From: Bimuria novae-zelandiae CBS 107.79
Lineage: Eukaryota > Ascomycota > Dothideomycetes > Pleosporales > Didymosphaeriaceae
NCBI GenBank assembly: GCA_010015655.1
Contig: ML976744.1
Coordinates: 254,106-318,105 of the forward strand
Reading direction: 5' to 3'
DNA: 64,000 bases
Of this stretch, positions 55,078 to 64,000 are shown one piece after another (position 1 is the first letter of the stretch; each line of letters opens with the position of its first letter). The position numbers and the translations under genes are program-made. The notes below the pieces were generated by a model. The model was not told the origin of the DNA and made no database searches. It saw only the letters and a program-made list of their open reading frames with translations.

Positions 55078-55781
55078 GGTTCTTGAGTAGCCTTCGGACG
55101 GTTTTCGTTGAGGCGCAGGATCAGTGGTCAAGCTGTTTTGCTGCAATTCTTTTTCGTGTCTTTGTGTTTGCTTATTAATGTCGAGCGGCGGAGACCAAGA
55201 CCGCCGCGGCTCTACCACCCTTTCTCCCACCATTCTATACCCCGGGGCTGCCTTTAGCGAGCGATTAGTTCTTTGGTTGATGGACCGAGGGTGTCTACGG
55301 AGTTTGCGAATCTAGATTAGTACCCTCGTACTTGTGACCAATTTCGTGATGCGTTGCTTCTGTAGTTTTCTAGGCAAGCGCGTCTGTCGTGCATGTCCCT
55401 AGAATGCTACAATCCAACCTCTGGACATTTGGACCATTCACAGGGGTGATGATTGAACTCGCGTCAAGCGCAGAGGCTAGTGCGGGGCACACACGTCAAC
55501 GAACTGCGGTACCTGCCCCCACTACCCAAGGTACTTGAGCTTAGAACCTTGGGACGCATCCTGACTCCGAATATACCTGCACATTTAGACACGCGCGCGT
55601 CGCATAAAGAGCCAGGGTTCCTTCCCTGCTCAAAAGCGCATAGCAGATTAGCGAGCTCGAAATAATCACAGAGGCGCACACACGCCTTCGACGTCTCAAC
55701 CCGCATAATCAAGACCAACAAACGCGTCCAGTGCCCGCGATCCCAGGCTCCGACTCACACCTCCTCGCACGCCCTCACACT
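55078..55781. other. 3' flank and HBS1 promoter
   Basis: About 700 bp. A CT-rich 3' untranslated part (55100-55260) is followed by the HBS1 upstream region. No feature was recognised. Confidence 0.45.
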
Positions 55782-58541
55782 ATGCCTCCAAAATCGGGCT
55801 TCCAACGCGCGAAGAACATCGGCTACGACGATGACGACGTCTATGACGACGAGGATTACTTCGACGAGGAAGAGGGAGGAGACGTCGCGGCAGATGAGAT
55901 GAGTGAGGAGGACAAGGAGCAGATGGCAATAGGCACCGCCAAAGTCAAAGAAGCTCTCGGGAGCGAGTACAAGGTCAAGGAGGCGGACATACAAGACGCG
56001 CTATGGAACTACTACTACGACGTCGGCAAGTCCGTCACCTACTTGAAGAGTACGAGACAGCCTGCTTCTGAACGGGAGTATGGGTTGACAAAGCTAGACA
56101 AATACACGCCGAAGACGCAGACGCCAGCGAAGCCGAAGACGGCCTCGCGATTCGACCAGGCAGCAGGGGTGGCAGACGCAAAGGCACCAACTGGTAAGCA
56201 CATGATATGCGGTACAGAGTCAACGGCCCACACTGGGGGAAGTCTGGGCCTGGCGAGTAGATTGGGTGGCAGCGCGATCCTGCCAGAATCTGGATACCCT
56301 GTGTCGCTGCTGCCTCAGCAATGCGGGGACCCATCTCCTCATGTTTACATCTCGGCGCGCACGCGAAATTTCTTCTGGGATATGCCATGGGGCAGCGCAA
56401 TAGGCTCCGACCGACTCGCGACCATCACGATGCAGCCGACGCCCTACAAAGGAGGCTTGCTGGGCGGCTCATCGAAGCTGGCAGCGTTGGCGGCGAAGCG
56501 GAAGCAAAAGCAGCAGGAGGAAGCGGCCAAAGCAGATGCTGCCAACGGCGAAACGGCAGACAAGGCCGTAGCGCTACTCGACAGGCTCAACATCAAAGAG
56601 ACCTCCGGGTCTGCCCCGACGCGCGACAATTTCAAGCCGCGATACCCTAGGAAGCGCTCAGAAACCCCTCCACCTGCACCAGAGCCTGGCAAGGAGGAAC
56701 CAGCGCCTGAGCCTCAGCAGCCACGTGTCGAATTCCCAAACCTGCGCGCTAAACAGCCCTCGATGTTTGGTGCCATTCTATGTGGTGATACAAGTTCCGA
56801 GGAATCCGAACACCAGCGCGCTGAAGCGGCGTTGAGTGCTTTTCCCCTGCCGTATGCGAATGCGAAGGCCTTCCAGGACGTGGACCCTTTTTCCAAGCCG
56901 AGCCCTGACGATTTAGTACGACAGGCACAGGCGCGCAGTGCTGGTGCGGGTCGTTGACTTCTGCGCCTTTTTCTTGTACAATTCTATCCTGTAATCTAGT
57001 CTAAGTCATAGCAGGCACTATCAAAGCAAAGTCCAAACCGAAGGTGGTGGAGAAAACGGACGGTGATAAGTTGGCAGAGTCGGTGGAGAAGCTTACAGTC
57101 AAGGTCAAAAGCAAAAATCTCGATGTTATCGAAGAATATCGAAAAAGTGGTCTCAAGAAAGTTTCAAGTTTTGTTGTGATTGGTAAGTACAGACTGCCGG
57201 GTGTTGCCGCAGGACATTCAATGCTGACGTCGGGTCCTATGCAGGACATGTTGATCACGGCAAATCGACACTCATGGGCCGTCTCCTCTACGATCTCAAG
57301 GTGGTTGACGACCGCTCCGTTGATAAGCTGCGACAAGAAGCCGAGACCGTGGGCAAATCCTCCTTTGCGCTCGCGTGGCTTATGGATCAAACACCTGAGG
57401 AACGAAGTCGCGGTGTTACGGTAGACATAGCCACGATGCCTTTCGAGACGGAAAAGACAAGCTTCACCATACTCGACGCTCCCGGGCATAGAGATTTTAT
57501 CCCGAACATGATCGCCGGTGTGTCGCAAGCTGACTTTGCTGTGTTGGTGGTAGACGCGCAGGAGAACAGCTTCCAGTCTGGACTTAAGGGGCAGACCAAG
57601 GAGCACGCGCTTATCGTGCGAAGTATGGGTGTAGGTCAACATGTGTTCCACCATACCCTTAGATTGGGCGACTGACAATGACGTAGATCCAACGACTCAT
57701 TGTCGCAGTCAACAAGATGGATACCGTATCCTGGAGTAAAGAGCGCCTCGAAAAGGTCCGCCAAGCTACAACCACCTTCTTCGAATCCGCTTCCTTTTCG
57801 CTAAAGAACATTACCTTCGTACCCTGCGCAGGCCTTACAGGCGACAACGTCGTTCAACACGTCTCCGCTTCTGCCGCGGATTGGTACACCGGACCAACGC
57901 TTCTAGAAGCCCTCGACGTCTCCGAGCCGAAGAAGAGAGACTTGGAGCGCCCCCTCCGCCTTACCATCAACGACGTCTTCCGCGGCTCCGGTCAAAATCC
58001 TCTCAGCGTCTCTGGCCAGATCGAGGCCGGGACCTGCCAGGTTGGTGACGCCATTGTCGCACTCCCATCCCGCGAGACAGCCGTAATAAAGGGCATCGAG
58101 CTCTCCGATGGCTCGCCTGCGGACTGGGCGGTAGCAGGCCAGATTCCCACCCTTCACCTCGTCGACATCGACCCTATACACCTCCGCTTCGGCGATATGC
58201 TCATTAGCCCTCCTCCCGCACCCTCCGTTCGGCTGGTGAAGTCGTTTACATGCAAGATGCTCGCTTTTGAACATGTACTTCCACAATATGTGGATGTGTT
58301 TCGAGGAAGGCAGCAGGCTACAGGCTTGATCACGGGACTGAGCAGTATACTGAACAAGAACACGGGCGAGATAGTAAAGAAGAAGCCGAGGATTGTAAAG
58401 CCGGGAGAGGTGGCACGCATTCGGATAGAATTGGAGGTCAAGGGCGAGGGCGGTGGACTGCCGCTGGAAGTGGGTAGTAGGATTGTATTGAGGGACGGAG
58501 GTAAGACTGTGGGCGCGGGTCTACTGGAGAGCTATACCTAG
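55782..58541 (+). CDS. HBS1: Ribosome-rescue GTPase Hbs1 (eRF3/EF1A-like)
   Basis: Exons 55782-56943, 57015-57182, 57245-57630 and 57687-58541. Read without a further intron the product has 856 residues. A good donor at 56194 (GTAAGC) suggests another intron ending at 56286 or 56403, both in phase; the translated segment there looks unlike its surroundings. The N-terminus is acidic, then carries an HBS1_N-type helical domain ([20 protein letters not shown]). The GTPase motifs are GHVDHGKST (split by an intron), [12 protein letters not shown] and VNKMD, and two beta-barrels end GAGLLESYT. With Dom34/Pelota it rescues stalled ribosomes. It appears intact. Confidence 0.93.
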
Positions 58542-58733
58542 ACGTGAGGAATGTCATGTTGCCCCAGCATGAACTTAGGGTCGGTACAATAGTCGCAAGA
58601 CTCTGGCCGAACGTCACGCCCGTACGTAATATAAATCTGATGACAAAATGCTGCCACTTCCTACAGCCCAAATTAAACTCCTCTCCCAATGCCCATTTAC
58701 CAGTTGCGCTGCATACCCACTGCCACCACCTGT

Positions 58734-58985
58734 CTATTCGTCCTCCCCATTCTCTCTATAGCAATAGCAACAGTCACAGTCATCACGACAATACCACCAG
58801 AAATCGAGGAAGATCCAAAGAATCATAAAGGCAGTAACTCCGAGGCCGATGCCGAGACCGCAGTATAAGTTGCAGTGCTGTGGGGGTCCCCTGTTTCCGC
58901 TGTGTGAGACGAAGGCTCTGCTGAGGATGAGGATTGAATCGGACCATGGAGATGTGATTGCGCGGGTATGGACGATTGGTGCCAT
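58734..58985 (-). CDS. Small single-pass membrane protein, tandem family member 1
   Basis: 83 residues, MAPIVHTRA.... A short polar N-terminus is followed by HCNLYCGLGIGLGVTAFMI, a membrane segment to about residue 68, and a Cys/Asp-rich tail (CRDDCDCCYCY). It shares with the two next genes upstream (59647 and 60406) the motif C-x3-C-x-(x)-G-hyd-G-hyd-G directly before the membrane helix. No family is known to me. The tail Cys cluster could be palmitoylated or bind metal; this is a guess. No introns. Confidence 0.6.
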   Translation of the reverse strand: MAPIVHTRAITSPWSDSILILSRAFVSHSGNRGPPQHCNLYCGLGIGLGVTAFMILWIFLDFWWYCRDDCDCCYCYRENGEDE

Positions 58986-59646
58986 TTTGGGACGGAGAGA
59001 GTTGTGGAGGTAGTGTGGAGCAGTGAATTATTGAGGACTGAGCGTTTTTGAGTCTTCGTTGGTGTCTTGATGATGAGTCTCGATGATGAGTCTTGATGAT
59101 GAGTCTCGATAGTGAGTCTTCATTGGTGAGTCTTGATGGTGAGTCTTCGCTGATGATTATATGAGTATACGCCTTAGAAGGAGTGAGCAACTCAACGCTT
59201 GAGCCACTTTTACATGAGTGGCTCCACGTGGAGCTTCAATACTTGGGTTTCCAAAGGTTCAATGTGTATGTGAAGGATCTAGGTCTTTCTATGTAACAGC
59301 TTATTCAAAAATAAGAAACAGTCCTAGATTTCCTTCCAAGAGTATTGACGCAGTAAGGGAGCTCAGTTGATAACAGCTTGTATTGACTTGCATTCTCGCA
59401 TGCTGGAACAGTACAGTATCGTCGATATATTCATTTCACTCAACTCGGATATCGGCCCAGTAAACGCTACGGCAAGGCAAATACATCGTAACATAGAAAG
59501 ATCTTTTCCAATCCTAATAATACAGAAATCTCTAAACCTACGCAGTTCTACCCAGCCATGTAATCTCCCAACTCCTCCCACTCTCTCCACTGCTCTGCCG
59601 CTCTAACCTTCTCCTTTCTTCCTCCCTCTACCGTCACATCCCGCCC
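58986..59646. other. Intergenic between tandem small genes, with minisatellite
   Basis: Upstream of family member 1. Contains the 13-14 bp repeat at 59069-59155 and AT-rich DNA further on. No other gene was recognised. Confidence 0.5.
59069..59155. repeat. Minisatellite, 13-14 bp unit, about six copies
   Basis: Unit GAGTCTTGATGAT with variants (GAGTCTCGATGAT, GAGTCTCGATAGT, GAGTCTTCATTGGT, GAGTCTTGATGGT). It lies 80-170 bp upstream of the start of the gene ending at 58734. Confidence 0.85.
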
Positions 59647-59964
59647 CTAAACAACCATCCTCTTATCCACTGTACGTTTCCTCCAACAAGACAAACCTAT
59701 CAGAAGGAAGAGCAGGAAAGCGGTGACACCCACCCCGATACCGATTCCCCGGGCACACGCTTTGTCGCAGCCACCGTGGCCGCCGCCATGGCCACCTCCG
59801 CCACCTCCTACAACAACGACAGGGACGCCTCCAGATCCGAGTTTTCCGCCTCCGGTGTGGCCGCCGCCACCGTGACCGCCTCCGCCGCCGCCGCCTTTGC
59901 GGATTTGTAGGGTCGGTGTTGCCGTGGGGGATAGGAAGGGGATGGGAGTTGGCGTGGGCGGCAT
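59647..59964 (-). CDS. Small Gly-rich membrane protein, tandem family member 2
   Basis: 105 residues starting MPPTPTPIPFLSPTATP. The ectodomain is almost pure Gly/His (GGGGGGGHGGGG) with a Val patch, followed by GGCDKACARGIGIGVGVTAF, a membrane helix (FLLFLLIGLSCW) and a short basic tail RKRTVDKRMVV. The C-x3-C-x2-GIGIGVG block and the DKR near the C-terminus match its neighbours. MPPT at the N-terminus is shared with member 3. Gly/His runs suggest a flexible wall-facing part. Function unknown. Confidence 0.65.
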   Translation of the reverse strand: MPPTPTPIPFLSPTATPTLQIRKGGGGGGGHGGGGHTGGGKLGSGGVPVVVVGGGGGGHGGGHGGCDKACARGIGIGVGVTAFLLFLLIGLSCWRKRTVDKRMVV

Positions 59965-60405
59965 GTTGAGTCTGAGTAGAGGATAGGTATGATGCGTGAG
60001 TATTGAAATGGGGCTTTAAGCTTCGGAGTAGAGTGTGGGTAGTTTTATGGCGTAGGATGCGTGACAAGTTAGTGCTGTGGTTGGTGATAAGAAGTAAGGG
60101 ATGTGGTTAGTGGTATATATACTTCTCGCAAGGCTCTCCCTTTATCGATAGCTGACGTGGCAACTACATCGTTTGTCAGTGAATTCTTCTTGTTTTGATT
60201 ATCTTTGTCGCAATGTGTGCCGTGTATATCTAATTCACACAATACATTTGGTTGCCTAACCAGCGGGTACCCCACAGGGTCCTAACAAAGAGGCACAATA
60301 CATGTTTACACTCCGCCATCATACCCCGCAATCAATTCCCCAGCTCTTCACTAAGTTTCTCCACCAGTTCTAACACCTCCGCCTAAGCCGCTTGCTCTCT
60401 CCCTC
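59965..60405. promoter_or_regulatory. Promoter of tandem family member 2
   Basis: About 440 bp. GTATATATAC at about 60113-60122 is a TATA-like site some 150 bp upstream of the start codon on the minus strand. Confidence 0.45.
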
Positions 60406-60727
60406 CTACTCGACCGTCGCGTCCCGAATAATAACATCCCTCTTATCCGTTCTACCGCAACACCAACACATGAAAGCAATGATGAACAGGCCTGCGAGTC
60501 TCGCACCGAGACCAACACCGAGGGCGCAGCCTTTGTCGCAGTTACCGCCGTGGCCGTATCCGCTGAGTCCTCCGCCGGCGAGCATGGGGTTGGAATCACC
60601 AGTGAGCTCGAGAATGTGCAGGATAGCTGTTGATATCCTAGAGAGCTGTTAGCTGGGTTGGACAATGAGCAGGCGTTGAGCGGTTTTACGATGTGGCTAG
60701 AGAAGTAGCGGTTACTGTGGGCGGCAT
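60406..60727 (-). CDS. Small membrane protein, tandem family member 3, two exons
   Basis: Exon 1 60727-60690 (MPPTVTATSLATS) and exon 2 60637-60406, with a 52-nt intron (GTAAAA...CTCTCTAG), give 89 residues. The second exon reads ILELTGDSNPMLAGGGLSG and then GGNCDKGCALGVGLGARLAG, a membrane helix with CWCC, and the tail GRTDKRDVIIRDATVE. The C-x3-C-x2-GVGLG block and the TDKR tail parallel member 2 (VDKR). The intron call is supported because it joins the MPPT start to the conserved block in frame. Function unknown. Confidence 0.65.
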
Positions 60728-61109
60728 CTTGAAAATGGAAACCTGTGGTCGATGACTCTTGCTGTGAGTTGTGGAGGTAGGATATGGATAGCCGTGTATT
60801 TCGCTGAAATGAGGTAGAATATAGCGTCAGATATAAGGAAACCTGAGGCGCGGGACGGTGGTATCTGTATGTGTTGTTAGACTCCGTCCACCGAGACCAC
60901 GTCATGCTTCGATGCATTGTTCTTAGTCTTGGTCTTCACATTATTTTGTTGTCGAGGTGAAGCGGCAGATAGAGACCATGGTAAAACCGATGGTAAGCTA
61001 TTCCTATCGCGATAACATGCATGAAAACAAACTTTCTAACGGATGAATCCTCTAGTCTAAGCCATTGGCCACGTACATTACCAAATTCTCGCATTCCGTC
61101 ACGTACAGC
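60728..61109. other. Intergenic between the last gene and the Copia LTR
   Basis: About 380 bp forming the promoter of tandem family member 3. Composition shifts at the end toward the repeat block. No gene was seen. Confidence 0.5.
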
Positions 61110-61216
61110 TGTTGAAGCAGGTGCTTCCCGGCATACGGAAGGAGCACGCTAGCCTATATAGGCGGCTTCTCCGCCTACATAGTTGATAACTCTTACACTC
61201 AACTTCAGTTCCAACA
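61110..61216 (+). repeat. Putative short 5' LTR of the Copia element
   Basis: Starts TGTTGAAG and ends TTCCAACA, giving the TG...CA inverted ends of LTRs. It contains TATATAG and a GC hairpin (GGCGGctteTCCGCC-like, near 61160-61178). It is followed immediately by the primer site. The 107-bp length is short for an LTR. The partner LTR lies outside the window or is lost. Confidence 0.55.
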
Positions 61217-61228
61217 GGTTATGAGCCC
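61217..61228 (+). other. Primer-binding site, half-tRNA initiator Met type
   Basis: GGTTATGAGCCC is the exact complement of GGGCUCAUAACC from the anticodon stem-loop of eukaryotic initiator tRNA-Met, the half-tRNA primer used by Copia/Ty1-type elements. It sits directly after the CA end of the putative LTR. Confidence 0.7.
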
Positions 61229-63690
61229 GGCGCTCCGCTGCCTTTATTAAGCATACACTTTACGCTCTACCTAACTAGCCCGCTATACAGCTATAACGCC
61301 TGCCGCCTAGCTAACCCACTGCGTTACCGGCTTGCCCACCGCACCGCTATTTACAGCTGCAAGAACCGTCACACCTACGCCAAAAGGCTTCTACCGGTTC
61401 CACTGCTGCTGCACCTGCAACCCCCACTACGCTCTATAGCCACTAGCGGAACCACTACAATTAATAACACGCTCTACACAGCTATATCAGCCACACAACC
61501 GCCGCTACGCTCATCGCCACTAGCGGGCCGGTCCACTACCACTACACTGCACCGCTGCTGTCATTGCCCAGCCGCCCAGCTGCCCGCTGCGTTACCAACT
61601 AGCAAAAACCTAAGCAATTACCTACTGCTTTCGCTACCCTCAGCGGTTCTAACTATATACAGATTTCCTCTCACCTTGGTCTTTATTAAGGACCTTACTA
61701 CTACTGACCATGTTAACCTTCTAGTTCAAACTGGACCCAGGGTCCCTACCTAAGCTTGGATCCCGCGGCGAGAACTTCGCGGAATACTAATTAGCCTAGA
61801 CTGTCGCCTTCTGATACGCAGGGCTATAGCTAATTATTTCTAAAAAGAAGCTACGACTAGCCGCACTAGCTAATAGCGCTAATACTACTACTATTAACGC
61901 TTAGGATACTAACGATACTAAAGCTCTTATTATAATACTTTTATTAGTATATAATAACCTTACTTAATAGGTTATTAACTACGAGACATCGCCTACGGCG
62001 TAGGACTACTTTACAAGTTACTTTAACCACGATACTAGTTAGTTATCTATCCTCCTCTTTTGTAGTCTCACGAACCTGCGATATCGTAATAGTAATAACC
62101 TGCGCCTCTACCTAGATAAGTTTTACCAGCGTTAGACACGTATCTCTAAGCGTTGTGCGTTATTTACATAGCCCGTAGCAATTACTATAAGGGTTATATT
62201 TAATAATAATAATATTAAGGGCTCCTTCTTTCTAGCTACCCTGCCAGATACGATAGATAATATAATTAATAACCTAGCCACCCGCTAGCTTACTGCGTTC
62301 CAGGACATCAAACCTAAGATACTAGATATTAGTAAGAAATATAGTTTAAATACTATTAACTTATCTATAGCGTACGTAGCGCGATAAACCACTGCCCGCT
62401 TAGCACGCAGCAGAAAGTCTTTCTTAACTAAACTTTCTACTACTACTACTAACAAGTGCACCTGGTGCCAGAAACACGAACTTACGTTTGTTAACCACGT
62501 GTACACTAACTACGAGAGGCTCCGCAAGCACAAGGAACAATAATAGTAAAAGAAGAATACACTACTAAAAGGCAAGACATCTAGTAGTAAACAATAAAAA
62601 GGTAATTTAGCTAAGGCTGTCAAATCCACTAGCGACTTAGAAGATAATAGTAATAAAGTACACGCTTTTACCGTCTACTTAATTATTAACTTAATTATAC
62701 CTCCCTCCTTACTAAAGCTATTAAAGACATTAGTAAACACTAATAGTAAACACGTTCGCGCTACTAATAATATAAGTGCCTACGCTATTTCTATCTATTA
62801 ACCTTTTAACGTTCCTATTTCTTAGCTATTTAATACTAGCGCTTTAAGACATATGTCTAGCTATATTAATAATTTCTTAACGCTTTTACTAAGGCGTAGG
62901 ATAATTATAATTGCTAGTAAACTTAAGCTACCTATTTATAGCGTTAGAACGGTCCGTCTACGTTATTAACTACCTAATAGCTTTATAAAGATTGTAGAAC
63001 TAATTAACGCGCTCTACTTTAGTAAACTTTACTAGACTTGCCTATTTTCCTAGGCGTACGTTTGTAACCATTATAAGTTAAGTGCTATAAAGAATAACCT
63101 GTACTTAACCTATAAAGGTAAGCAGGTCTTGTAGGCCTGTTATATTAATAGTATAATATAGATCTAAACTAACCTACTAGTTATTACACCTATAACGGGG
63201 CTGACTGCGCTTAAATCGCTATTAATAGTTCTATTAAAGAGCGTTTTTTAGCAGACTGTCCCTACTAAGGACCTTAATAAGACTACTATTAACACGCTAC
63301 TTACTACTAAACTAGTAGCTTACTTTACGTCTTATAATAAGTTCTACCACGCCGTTAGACACCGTTTAATACGTAACCTAGCCTATCTATACCGTAATAG
63401 TAATATTATACCCGCTATACTAGAAGGCTTTTAGTATAAGACGTGTATTATCTTAAAATTAAAGCACTACTAATTAGTCCACGACGCGGTGGCTCGCGCA
63501 CAACCCACGAAGCCTTTAGAAGTTATTCACACTAATCTCTTAGGTAAGTTTTCCCAAAAGAGCCTTGGCGGCGCGCGCTACTACATCTCTTTTATAGATA
63601 ACTATACCCGCCATACCTGGGTTCGTTTCCTTATAAAGAAGGCCGACGCCGCATAGGTAGTTATAGACTTTATTTAATATACCCGCAACT

Positions 63691-64000
63691 AATATAGTAC
63701 CACTGTATCGGCGCAGGTCACTCAAAGGATCGATGTTGGCGTATCTCCTAGCAGAGGCATGTGGGAGTGCGTGTATAAGAATGTAGCCTCGAATGAATTA
63801 AGTGCCTATAGGCCTGGTACGAAAGGATACGGAAAAGGTACTGAACTACAAAGGCCCCAAGCTCCTCTAAATACACCTCTTCCCAGATGGCTAGCTAGCA
63901 CATAACTGCCATAGGTTGACCGTCGGTCTGATGGATCCGAAATAGGTCCGAATCGGATTCGTAGTTCCCCATCGGTCTGATAGATCCGAAATTGGTCCGA
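63691..64000. repeat. Unidentified repeat interrupting or following the Copia element
   Basis: The Copia reading frame stops abruptly and composition becomes less AT-mutated. At the end a 29-bp motif TCGGTCTGATrGATCCGAAA... occurs twice (63923-63951 and 63972-64000, 27 of 29 identical). It may be another transposon inserted in the Copia copy; the window ends before it can be identified. Confidence 0.5.

Larger units (their letters stand above)
61110..63690 (+). mobile_element. Decayed Ty1/Copia LTR retrotransposon, 5' part
   Basis: After the LTR and primer site the plus strand carries a Copia-type Gag remnant (61750-62300). A zinc-knuckle-like CTWC...H...Y block follows (62455-62510), then the integrase start near 63500-63680. 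The latter reads PLEVIHTNLLGKF, YYISFIDNYTRHTWVRFL and KKADAA, the usual Copia integrase core around the first two catalytic Asp, the first of which has become Asn. TAG stops are frequent. Reverse transcriptase and the 3' LTR are absent because the sequence changes near 63690. Dead copy. Confidence 0.85.

Noticed and set aside
1..64000. CRISPR array, rRNA genes or secondary-metabolite core enzymes
   Set aside because: No regularly spaced repeats with unique spacers, no rRNA sequence and no PKS/NRPS/terpene-synthase motifs were seen.

Overview
The window looks like the chromosome of a filamentous ascomycete (Pezizomycotina, most likely a Dothideomycete). Its genes are interrupted by 43-100 nt introns with GT-AG or GC-AG borders and ACTAAC/CTGAC-like branch sites. 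Families typical of such fungi are present: GH54 arabinofuranosidase, a HET-domain protein, small LPxELRN proteins, a Dal5-like carrier and fungal eRF3/Hbs1. Both ends are AT-rich repeat blocks with a repeat-induced-mutation signature: TA and TAG are abundant, CA/TG look depleted and CpG is retained.

Layout. 1-8449: decayed transposons, namely a Fot1/pogo-type DNA transposon with 50-bp inverted repeats (1833-3968) and a Tad/I-like LINE (about 3970-8449) with traces of endonuclease, reverse transcriptase, RNase H and a zinc knuckle. 8.5-34 kb: a sparse accessory arm with an unrecognised secreted-style ORF, two LPxELRN-family genes, GH54 abfB, a P450, a membrane protein with a Pro/Gly-rich tail, an anion:cation-symporter type MFS carrier, a broken folylpolyglutamate synthase, a modular pectate-lyase-like enzyme, an amidohydrolase and a small membrane protein. 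34-43 kb: housekeeping genes, namely a BSD-domain protein, a Yrb30-like Ran-binding protein head-to-head with eRF3 (SUP35), and a CCDC130/Yju2 splicing factor. 43.8-48.6 kb: a head-to-head pair of a HET-domain membrane protein and a STAND-type N-terminal-domain protein with a C-terminal zinc ribbon. 48.8-53.1 kb: a head-to-head pair encoding both subunits of a biotin-dependent acyl-CoA carboxylase. 54-58.5 kb: a Pro/Ala-rich protein and HBS1. 58.7-60.7 kb: three tandem paralogous genes for tiny single-pass membrane proteins. 61.1-63.7 kb: a decayed Copia element with a short 5' LTR and a half-tRNA-iMet primer site, then an abrupt change of sequence to the window end.

Functional links. The arabinofuranosidase, the pectate-lyase-like enzyme and perhaps the MFS carrier fit plant-cell-wall use. 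eRF3 and Hbs1 are the paralogous GTPases of termination and ribosome rescue and lie 14 kb apart. The two carboxylase subunits almost certainly form one enzyme under a shared 365-bp promoter. The HET/STAND-N pair has the arrangement of fungal non-self-recognition gene pairs. A 120-bp dispersed repeat occurs twice, once inside an intron of the STAND-N gene.

Exon borders were read by eye from splice motifs, reading-frame continuity and remembered family sequences. Borders called uncertain should be treated so. No similarity search was possible.
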